Part shown: one piece after another, positions 15,371 through 22,138 of the stretch | Position numbering within the stretch: the first letter of the stretch is position 1 | Layout: every line of letters starts with the position of its first letter | NCBI RefSeq assembly: GCF_002803085.1 | Contig: NZ_NNBJ01000019.1 | Coordinates: 99,927 to 163,926, forward strand | From: Streptomyces sp. CB01201 | GTDB taxonomy: Bacteria > Actinomycetota > Actinomycetes > Streptomycetales > Streptomycetaceae | Reading direction: 5' to 3' | DNA length: 64,000 bases | Notes under the pieces: model-generated | The model's input: the letters and a program-made list of their open reading frames with translations, nothing else | What the model was told of the DNA's origin: nothing | Database searches by the model: none | Translations under genes and position numbers: made by a program

Positions 15371-16674
15371 GCGCAGTGGACCACGCTCTCGTCAAGCGGT
15401 TCCGCCAGGAGGCCGGTGACGGGATCGCCGAGCAGCGGCGCGTCGACCAGGCGCGCGGTGTGGCGGCGATGTCGGGCGAGGACGAGCGCCAGTACGCCCG
15501 TGCCGTCATCGCCCAGATACTGGAGGAGTACGCCCGTACGGAGATCAACTCCGGGCGTACTCCGCTCGACGCGGAGACCGAGGAGCAGTACGCGGCCGCC
15601 GTGCACGCGGCCCTGTTCGGTGTCGGCCGGCTCCAGCCGCTCCTCGACGACCCCGAGGTCGAGAACATCGACATCAACGGCTGCGACCAGGTCTTCGTCG
15701 GGTACGCGGACGGCCGCGAGGTACGGGCCGATCCCGTCGCCGAGACGGACGAGGAGCTCATCGAGCTCATTCAGGTGCTCGGTGCCTACTCCGGCCTCTC
15801 CTCGCGGCCCTTCGACTCCGCCAATCCGCAGCTCGACCTGCGACTGCCCGACGGCTCGCGTCTGTCCGCCGTCATGGAGGTCGCACGGCGGCCCGCGCTG
15901 TCCATCCGCCGGGCCCGCATGGGCAAGGTCTTCATGGCGGACCTGGTCGGAAACGGCACCGTCACGCCGGAGTTGGCGCACTTCCTGGCCTGCGCGGTGC
16001 GAGCCCGCAAGAACATCATGATCGCGGGCGCGACCAACGCCGGAAAGACCACGCTGCTGCGGGCGCTCGCCAATGAGATCCCGATCCAGGAGCGCCTGAT
16101 CACGGTCGAGCGGGCCCTGGAGCTCGGTCTCGACCAGTTCCCCGAACTCCACCCCAACGTCGTGGCGTTCGAGGAGCGACTGCCCAACTCCGAGGGTCTC
16201 GGCATGATCCCGATGGCGGACCTGGTGCGGCGGTCGCTGCGTATGAACCCCTCCCGGGTCATCGTCGGCGAGGTGCTCGGCGACGAGATCGTCACCATGC
16301 TCAACGCAATGTCGCAGGGCAACGACGGCTCGCTCTCCACGATCCACGCCAACAGCTCCGCCGAGGTCTTCAACCGCATCTCGACGTACGCCCTCCAGGC
16401 GACCGAGCGGCTGCCCATCGAGGCCAGCCAGATGCTGATCGCGGGAGCCGTCAACTTCGTCGTCTTCGTGGAGCGGCGCAACAACTACGAGAGCGGCGGC
16501 CGGTTGCAGCGCATGGTCACCTCGGTGCGCGAGGTGAACGGCTGCGACGGGCGCGTCCTGTCCAGCGAGGTCTTCGCCGAGACGCCGGACGGGCGGGTCG
16601 TTCCGCACGCCCCCGTCAGCTGCATCGAGGATCTCGCCGTGCACGGCTACCGGCCCTCCGGGGCCTGGGGGTGA
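15367..16674 (+). CDS. tadA: TadA/CpaF secretion ATPase
   Basis: The 435-residue ATPase powers pilin polymerisation. It starts at ATG 15367 in an ATGA overlap; the longer open frame upstream is a shadow of tadZ. N-terminal domain residues 1-190; Walker A GATNAGKTT at about 221-229; Walker B RVIVGEVLGDE at about 297-307; then the His box (SLSTIHANSS). The Asp-box region reads ITVERALELGLDQ rather than the more usual EDTAEL form. Length fits CpaF-type proteins. Cytoplasmic, acting with TadB and TadC. Confidence 0.9.
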   Translation: MSAVDHALVKRFRQEAGDGIAEQRRVDQARGVAAMSGEDERQYARAVIAQILEEYARTEINSGRTPLDAETEEQYAAAVHAALFGVGRLQPLLDDPEVENIDINGCDQVFVGYADGREVRADPVAETDEELIELIQVLGAYSGLSSRPFDSANPQLDLRLPDGSRLSAVMEVARRPALSIRRARMGKVFMADLVGNGTVTPELAHFLACAVRARKNIMIAGATNAGKTTLLRALANEIPIQERLITVERALELGLDQFPELHPNVVAFEERLPNSEGLGMIPMADLVRRSLRMNPSRVIVGEVLGDEIVTMLNAMSQGNDGSLSTIHANSSAEVFNRISTYALQATERLPIEASQMLIAGAVNFVVFVERRNNYESGGRLQRMVTSVREVNGCDGRVLSSEVFAETPDGRVVPHAPVSCIEDLAVHGYRPSGAWG

Positions 16675-16684
16675 GCGGGGCCGT

Positions 16685-17668
16685 ATGAACAGCATTCCCT
16701 CCATGGGAGGTCTCTTCGAGGCCCAGACCCTGTACGCGCTCGCGGCGGGACTCGCGGTCGGCGGTGGGCTCGCCCTGCTCGTCGTCGCGATCCGCGGTGT
16801 CGAGCCGAAGTCGGCCGACCGCAGCAGCCGGGGCGAACGCGCCGGTGAGTTCTTTCAGTTCGTGGGCAAACGCGGCTCGATCGCGGTCGGCGTCGGCCTG
16901 CTCGTGCTGCTGCTCACCCGGTGGACGGTGGCCGGCATCGCCACCGGCCTGCTCGTCTTCTTCTGGGACAAGCTCTTCGGCGGCGCCGCGCAGGAGAAGG
17001 CCGCGATGAAGCGGGTCGAGGCGCTCGCCGCGTGGACCGAGTCGCTGCGTGACACCATCGCGGGCGCGGTCGGCCTCGAACAGGCCATCCCCGCCTCGGC
17101 GCGTGCCGCGGCTCCCGCGCTGCGGCCCCATCTCGACGCGCTGGTCGACCGCTTGCGGGCGCGGACGCCGCTGCCCGATGCGCTTCAGCTGCTCGCCGAC
17201 GAGATCGACGACGCGTCGGCCGACATCATCGTGGCGGCACTGATCCTCAACGCCCGGCTGCGCGGTCCCGGGCTGCGCCAGGTACTCGGTGCGCTCGCCA
17301 AGTCGGCGCGCGAGGAGATCGACATGCGTCACCGGGTGATGGCCCAGCGCTCCTCCACGCGGCGCAGTGTGCAGATCGTGGTCGGCGTTTCGATCGCGTT
17401 CGTGCTTGGCCTCGCCGTCTTCAACCGCGACTTCGTGGAGCCGTACAACTCGACGATCGGCCAGCTCGTGCTTGCGGGTGTGTGCGGTCTGTTCGCGCTC
17501 GGTTTCTGGTGGCTGCGCAAGCTCTCCGTGATCGAGACCCCGGACCGCTTCCTGGTCCGGCACGAGCCCGATGCCCGCTTCGTGCGCCCCGACGCGGCCG
17601 GGGGTGCGGCCGGGAACCGGGACGCGGGCGGACAGCGTCCTGTTACCGCTGGGGAGGGAGTGCGGTGA
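16685..17668 (+). CDS. tadB: TadB inner-membrane pilus assembly protein
   Basis: The 327-residue product is a type II secretion F-type membrane protein. Two N-terminal membrane segments (LYALAAGLAVGGGLALLVVAI and a second near residue 75) precede a cytoplasmic T2SSF domain (about 120-250) with LEQAIPASA and RLRARTPLPDALQ. Two C-terminal membrane segments follow (VQIVVGVSIAFVLGLAV and LVLAGVCGLFALGFWWL). TadB and TadC form the membrane platform for the TadA ATPase. Ten bases separate it from tadA and its stop overlaps the GTG of tadC. A deleted copy of its 3' half is present at 6911-7251. Confidence 0.88.
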   Translation: MNSIPSMGGLFEAQTLYALAAGLAVGGGLALLVVAIRGVEPKSADRSSRGERAGEFFQFVGKRGSIAVGVGLLVLLLTRWTVAGIATGLLVFFWDKLFGGAAQEKAAMKRVEALAAWTESLRDTIAGAVGLEQAIPASARAAAPALRPHLDALVDRLRARTPLPDALQLLADEIDDASADIIVAALILNARLRGPGLRQVLGALAKSAREEIDMRHRVMAQRSSTRRSVQIVVGVSIAFVLGLAVFNRDFVEPYNSTIGQLVLAGVCGLFALGFWWLRKLSVIETPDRFLVRHEPDARFVRPDAAGGAAGNRDAGGQRPVTAGEGVR

Positions 17669-18591
17669 CCGACACCATCACCGGGCCGGTGCTGATCGGC
17701 GCGGTCCTCGGCCTCGGCATCTACGTCCTGATCAGGGCGCTGACGCGGACCAAGCGCTCCGCGGTGTCGCAGGTCGCACGGATCGACGCGATGCGCTCGG
17801 CCGGCGGCGGCTACACCCCGCAGTCCGAGGCATCGGGCTCCGGGCGCCTCTCCGGGCTGCGCTCGGGCATCGGCGCGAGAGTCGCCGAGCTGTACCTCAA
17901 GCAGGGCTGGGAGCAGCGCTCGATCCGCGCCGACCTCGCGGTCCTGGAGCGGGGCTGGGAACGGTTCCTGGCGACCAAGGTGCTGCTCGGCATGGCGGGG
18001 CTCGTCTTCGGCCCGCTGGTCTTCGTGATCGTCGCGACGCTCGGCTTCGCCCGCAGCCCGATCGTCCCGGTCTGGCTGGCGCTGCTGTGCGGGGCGGTCT
18101 TCTTCTTCCTGCCGGACCTCGAAATCCGTCGGGACGCCGCGGACAAGCGCCGTGATCTGCGCCGGGTCATCGGGGCCTACCTCGACCTGGTGGCCATGAA
18201 CCTGGCCGGCGGCCGAGGACTGCCCGAGGCGCTGATGGCGGCTGCCGAGGTCAGCGACGGCTGGGCGCTGCGCAGACTGCGCAACACCCTCGCGGACGCC
18301 CGGATCACCGGCACCAGCCAGTGGCTGGCGCTCGGCCGGCTCGGCGAGGAACTCGGCGTCGAGGAACTGAAGGACCTGTCCTCCTCGCTCGCCCTGGTGG
18401 CGGACGACGGAGCGAAGGTACGGGAGTCCCTCGCGTCCCGAGCCGAAACGATGCGGCATCGGGAGATGGCCGAGATCGAGGGTGCGGCGGGTGAGAAGTC
18501 CCAGTCGATGCTCGTCGCCCAGCTCCTGCTCTGCGCGGGCTTCCTGGTCTTCCTGATCTTTCCCGCCGCGATGCGCGTCTTCCAGGTCTGA
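17665..18591 (+). CDS. tadC: TadC inner-membrane pilus assembly protein
   Basis: The 308-residue product starts at GTG 17665 in a GTGA overlap with tadB; the upstream extension of the frame lies inside tadB. It has an N-terminal membrane segment (VLIGAVLGLGIYVLI), two central ones (about residues 108-155), a T2SSF domain with YLDLVAMNLAGGRGLPEAL, and a C-terminal membrane segment (LLLCAGFLVFLIFPAAM). It is the second platform protein of the Tad system, paired with TadB. The start of this gene is also duplicated in the remnant at 7121-7251. Confidence 0.88.
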   Translation: MTDTITGPVLIGAVLGLGIYVLIRALTRTKRSAVSQVARIDAMRSAGGGYTPQSEASGSGRLSGLRSGIGARVAELYLKQGWEQRSIRADLAVLERGWERFLATKVLLGMAGLVFGPLVFVIVATLGFARSPIVPVWLALLCGAVFFFLPDLEIRRDAADKRRDLRRVIGAYLDLVAMNLAGGRGLPEALMAAAEVSDGWALRRLRNTLADARITGTSQWLALGRLGEELGVEELKDLSSSLALVADDGAKVRESLASRAETMRHREMAEIEGAAGEKSQSMLVAQLLLCAGFLVFLIFPAAMRVFQV

Positions 18592-18628
18592 GCGCGCCCC
18601 CCACTTCTGTCGAGAGGAAACGAACACC

Positions 18629-18883
18629 ATGAACCGCCCGCAGTTCCCCAAGGTCAGCCACCCGGCCGTCGACCTCCTGGTCACCTTCCTGAAGGGCCGC
18701 GTCCAGCGCGCCCGCTCCGGGGAGCTCGACCGCGGCGCGTCCGCGGTCGAGTGGGTCATCATCTCCGCGGTCGTCGTGGCGATCGTCGGTGTGGTCGCCG
18801 GGGTCATCAACCTGGCCCTCAAGGACGGCGCCACCAAGGTCAGCGACTGCATCAAGGGCGCGAGCGCCGACAAGACCTGCTGA
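18629..18883 (+). CDS. flp: Flp-family pilin (prepilin)
   Basis: The 84-residue prepilin has a long basic leader ending RG, then ASAVEWVIISAVVVAIVG. Cleavage after G36 would put a glutamate at position +5 (E41), as in type IV prepilins. The hydrophobic helix (about 42-64) is followed by a short tail with two cysteines (SDCIKG and KTC), which could form a disulfide. It has a good Shine-Dalgarno (GAGAGGAAACG) and follows tadC by 37 nt. It should be the main subunit of the pilus built by the neighbouring genes and be processed by the peptidase at 25116-25856. Confidence 0.88.
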   Translation: MNRPQFPKVSHPAVDLLVTFLKGRVQRARSGELDRGASAVEWVIISAVVVAIVGVVAGVINLALKDGATKVSDCIKGASADKTC

Positions 18884-18894
18884 GCGCCGTTCCC

Positions 18895-19344
18895 TTGCGC
18901 GACAGACTCCGGGCCCTGGTGCGCCGCCGGGTGGAGGCAGCCTCCGCCCGCGGCGACTCCGGCATGACCGCGATCGAGTTCGTGCTGCTGACCCCGGTGC
19001 TCTTCTTCATGATCTTCGCGACCGTGCAGTTCGGCCTGTACTTCTTCGCGGACCACGTCGCGCAGGCCGCCGCCCAGGCGGGCGCCCGCAAGGCGCGGGC
19101 CATGGCCGACGAGCAGCCCGGTACCTGGCGTGGCGAGGCCCGCGACCAGGCGTCCAGCTACATCGAGCAGCTCGGCCCGAAGCTCGTCCTCGGCCCCGAC
19201 GTCCAGGCGATCCAACCCGAGCAGAACACGGTGGGTGTGGAGATCAAGGCCAAGGTGCCGACGGTCTTCCCCGGTCTGCACCTCACCGTTCACGCGCGCT
19301 CGCAGGGGCCGGTCGAACGATTCGTACGCGAGGGGGCGAACTGA
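18895..19344 (+). CDS. TadE-like pseudopilin 1
   Basis: The product is about 149 residues from TTG 18895; GTG 18919 is an alternative, and no strong Shine-Dalgarno decides. The motif DSGMTAIEFVLLTPVLFFMIF (residues about 22-42) is the TadE signature: a short leader, a Glu at +5 and a hydrophobic helix. The rest is a small extracellular domain. TadE proteins are minor pilins needed for Flp pilus assembly. It ends in a TGATG overlap with the next TadE-like gene. Confidence 0.78.
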   Translation: MRDRLRALVRRRVEAASARGDSGMTAIEFVLLTPVLFFMIFATVQFGLYFFADHVAQAAAQAGARKARAMADEQPGTWRGEARDQASSYIEQLGPKLVLGPDVQAIQPEQNTVGVEIKAKVPTVFPGLHLTVHARSQGPVERFVREGAN

Positions 19345-19847
19345 TGGGCGGCACGCGGCGGGGACGCGTCGTGGCTTCGGTACGCACCCCCGCTTCGGTA
19401 CGCACCGTGGCGTCCGGGCTCGCCCGTGCCCTGCGACGCCGGGTGACGGCCGCCTCCGACCGGGGCCTCTCCACCATCGAGGTGGTCATCCTGGCGCCGG
19501 TGATGATCCTGTTCATCCTGGTCCTGGTGGCGTTCGGGCAACTCGTCGACGGGCGTGGCGCGGTGGACGGTGCGGCGCGGGACGCGGCACGGGCCGGCTC
19601 CATCCAGAAGGACCTGGGCACCGCCCTGTCCGAGGCGAAGGCCGCCGCGCAGGCCGACCTGGCGGACGTCTGCTCGGGGCCGGTGACCGTACGCCAGACC
19701 AGCGCGGGCTGGACCGACGCGGAGTTCTTCACGGTGGAGGTCAGCTGCCGCATCAGGGGCCTCGCGATGCTGGGCCTGGACGTTCCCACGACGCTGACCG
19801 GTACCTCGACCTCGCCGCTCGACCCGTTCAAGAGGAAGACCGCATGA
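19344..19847 (+). CDS. TadE-like pseudopilin 2
   Basis: The 167-residue product overlaps the preceding stop by one base. After a basic leader it has DRGLSTIEVVILAPVMILFIL, the TadE/TadF-type prepilin signature with Glu at +5, then a variable domain with two cysteines (DVCSGP and VSCRIRG), a likely disulfide. Minor pilin of the Tad system. Tight coupling with its neighbours suggests that fixed ratios are needed. Confidence 0.8.
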   Translation: MGGTRRGRVVASVRTPASVRTVASGLARALRRRVTAASDRGLSTIEVVILAPVMILFILVLVAFGQLVDGRGAVDGAARDAARAGSIQKDLGTALSEAKAAAQADLADVCSGPVTVRQTSAGWTDAEFFTVEVSCRIRGLAMLGLDVPTTLTGTSTSPLDPFKRKTA

Positions 19848-20329
19848 GCGCGCCGCGGCACCGGGCCGTGCTCCACCCCGCCTACGCCTGGCTCCGGGTG
19901 CGGCGCGCCCGCCTCGACGACCGGGGTTCCGGCGCGGCGGCGGTCATCGTCTTCGCCCTGCTCTTCCTCGGCCTCGCGGCGTTCGTCATCGACGGCGGCC
20001 TGTCCATCTCCAAGCGTGAACGCGCGGCGGACATCGCCGAACAGGCCGCGCGCTACGCGGCGCAGGACATCGACAAGGAAGCCCTGTACGACGGCTCCGG
20101 TGCGGGGGCGCCCATCCGCTACGAGAACTGCGGCGCCCGCGTGAAGGCCTTCGCCCGGGCGTCCGGCCTCTCCGGCCCCGACATCGCGGCCTCCCACTGC
20201 GTGGGGGGCGATGCCCAACAGGTCGAGGTCGAGATCCAGTTGACGTACAAGCCGGTGTTCACCGGGTTCTTCTACGGCGGGGAGGTCGTGGTGCACGGCC
20301 GGTCCGTGGCGAAGAACGAGGTGGGCTGA
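19844..20329 (+). CDS. TadG-like pseudopilin 3
   Basis: The 161-residue product starts at an ATGA overlap with the previous gene. Its signature segment is DDRGSGAAAVIVFALLFLGLAAFVIDGG, which lacks the Glu at +5 and matches the Tad_N type found in TadG-like proteins (pilus-assembly proteins with an N-terminal helix followed by an outside domain). Two later cysteines (ENCGAR and SHCVGG) may pair. It is the third minor component of this locus and sits 38 nt before the lipoprotein gene. Confidence 0.72.
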   Translation: MSAPRHRAVLHPAYAWLRVRRARLDDRGSGAAAVIVFALLFLGLAAFVIDGGLSISKRERAADIAEQAARYAAQDIDKEALYDGSGAGAPIRYENCGARVKAFARASGLSGPDIAASHCVGGDAQQVEVEIQLTYKPVFTGFFYGGEVVVHGRSVAKNEVG

Positions 20330-20367
20330 GGTGACTTTTGTTTTCTCTCATGGAGGTAGGACCCCCG

Positions 20368-21021
20368 ATGCGTAACCACAAGGCCACGACGGCCGCGGCT
20401 GCCCTGGCGGCCGCGCTTCTGCTGACCGGGTGCGGTGGGGGTTCCCAGGGCGCGGGGGCGAAGACGGTCCCGGGGGCGGACACCACCGGTTCGGCGACGC
20501 CGTCCGCGTCGGCCTCGGCGACTCCGGCCGACCGGGCGAACCGGCCGAAGGTGACGCTGCCGGCGGGGGAGACGCTGTCCTTCGACCCGGAGACGACCGG
20601 CGATCCCGTCAAGGACGCGGTGCTCAGGGACAACGCGGAGTATGTACGCGCCGTCGATGAAGCGATCGCCGACCAAGACGGCAAGGCGACCAAGGTGGCG
20701 TTCTACGCCAAGGACGACGCCTTGGTGGGCGCCCTTCAGTGGATCGCCGCGGTCACCAAGCAGGGCGTCTCCATCACCGGGACGATCCGCTACTTCGATC
20801 GGCAGGTCTCCGTCCGGCAGGATGGCGCGGCGACACTCACGTACTGCGGTGACGAGACCAAGGGATTCACCAAGGACCGGAAAACGGGCAAGGTCAACGT
20901 CACGCCGGCCAACAGTGATTCGTACATCTCGTACGCCCTGGTGCTGCGGAAGAGCGACAAGGGCGTATGGCAGGCCACGAAGCTCTCTTCGGTGCGGGGG
21001 GACAAGAAATGCCAGCGGTGA
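20368..21021 (+). CDS. Lipoprotein of the Tad-linked pair, copy 3
   Basis: The 217-residue product starts at ATG 20368 (GGAGGTAGG lies upstream; the longer frame from 20338 has no support). Its lipobox is LTGC after a hydrophobic core, followed by a Gly/Thr/Ser linker. The mature domain matches copy 1 well: NRPKVTLP, TGDPVKDAVL, YFDRQVSV, YCGDETKGFTKDRKTGK and a C-terminal cysteine (KKCQR). It is placed inside the Tad operon, so it is the copy most likely to reveal the function. It overlaps the secreted-protein gene by 13 nt, as the other two do. Confidence 0.8.
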   Translation: MRNHKATTAAAALAAALLLTGCGGGSQGAGAKTVPGADTTGSATPSASASATPADRANRPKVTLPAGETLSFDPETTGDPVKDAVLRDNAEYVRAVDEAIADQDGKATKVAFYAKDDALVGALQWIAAVTKQGVSITGTIRYFDRQVSVRQDGAATLTYCGDETKGFTKDRKTGKVNVTPANSDSYISYALVLRKSDKGVWQATKLSSVRGDKKCQR

Positions 21022-22049
21022 GGAACTGGAAGGGCGTCACGGTCACGGTCGCCGTTGGAGCCGCCGTCGCGCTTCAGGCCGTCCCGGCTCAGGCGACGGT
21101 CTCGGTGCCGGGGGCCAGCGGACAGGGTGCCGCGAACGCTGCGACGAACGGCAAGCAGGTGACCGTAGGGGTCTCCAAGGTGCGCTACTCCGGTGACACG
21201 AAGCGCAAGGGTGCGCAGTCGACTGCCGACCTGAAGTCGGTCGATGGCAACTGGACTCCGCCCGCCTGCTGGTACGAGCCCACGTACTCGCCGAAGGAGA
21301 TGGAGGCCATGGTCAAGGACTGGCGTGACATCAAGATCTTCGGTATCGGTGACCTCATTGGCAACCTGTACGACAGCAAGTACAAGACCGGAGACCCGAA
21401 GGACGGCGGGTACAAGGACTACAACCTGGACCAGGAAGGCAAGGGGATGTTCTGGGCGGCGGTGAAGAACCCCGACCGCGAGGACGACCCCGAGGCGAAC
21501 TTGTGCGACAAGCCGCCCTTCTGGGTGGACAACGGGCAAACCCCGAAGGAGCCACTGGCAGTGAGCCCGAGGGTCCTCGGCGAGGCTGCGGCGGGCACTG
21601 TGGATCTGACGCCCACCGAAATCGCCATGGCGCCGAGCACGACTTCGACCGTGAACCTGCCGACATGGGTCTGGACGCCAAGCAAGGGCTTCAAGGAAAA
21701 GCACGCCTCCGCCTCGGTGGCAGGCATCACCGCTACTGCGACCGCCACGCCCGTCGCCCTGCACCTCGCCCCCGGAACATCGGACGCCACGCTGTTCCCG
21801 GCATCGGGAACCTGTTCGATCAACGCCGACGGCAGCATCGGCAATGAATTCGTGGCCGGTATGGCTGGGCAGACGCCATCGTGCGGCGTCACGTATCAGC
21901 GGGCCGGAACGTACGGCCTGAAGGCCAGCGTTACGTGGAAGATCAGCTGGACGGCCACGACAGGTGGTGGCGACAACCTGCCCGACAGCATCTACACCAC
22001 CCCGCCCCAGACCGTCACCGTCCAGGAAATCCAGTCCATCAACCGCTAG
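21009..22049 (+). CDS. Secreted protein of the Tad-linked pair, copy 3
   Basis: The 346-residue product starts at ATG 21009, chosen for the GGGGGG sequence 5-7 nt upstream and the 13-nt overlap with the lipoprotein gene (GTG 21018 is possible). It has a signal peptide (TVAVGAAVALQAVPAQA) and conserved blocks NWTPPACWYEPTYS, CDKPPFWVDNG, LPTWVW, GTCSINADGSIG and CGVTY, so four cysteines are shared with the other copies. Overall it is far more diverged than copies 1 and 2 are from each other. It should be exported. A role as a surface or pilus-associated part of the Tad system is inferred only from position. Confidence 0.8.
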   Translation: MPAVRNWKGVTVTVAVGAAVALQAVPAQATVSVPGASGQGAANAATNGKQVTVGVSKVRYSGDTKRKGAQSTADLKSVDGNWTPPACWYEPTYSPKEMEAMVKDWRDIKIFGIGDLIGNLYDSKYKTGDPKDGGYKDYNLDQEGKGMFWAAVKNPDREDDPEANLCDKPPFWVDNGQTPKEPLAVSPRVLGEAAAGTVDLTPTEIAMAPSTTSTVNLPTWVWTPSKGFKEKHASASVAGITATATATPVALHLAPGTSDATLFPASGTCSINADGSIGNEFVAGMAGQTPSCGVTYQRAGTYGLKASVTWKISWTATTGGGDNLPDSIYTTPPQTVTVQEIQSINR

Positions 22050-22138
22050 CCGGTCCAAGGGTGTTGGCGGCCAAGGCCCCCAACCCCCGCCCCCGGCGCG
22101 GCCCGACGGGTCGCTTACCTCACCCCAGGAAAACCCCC

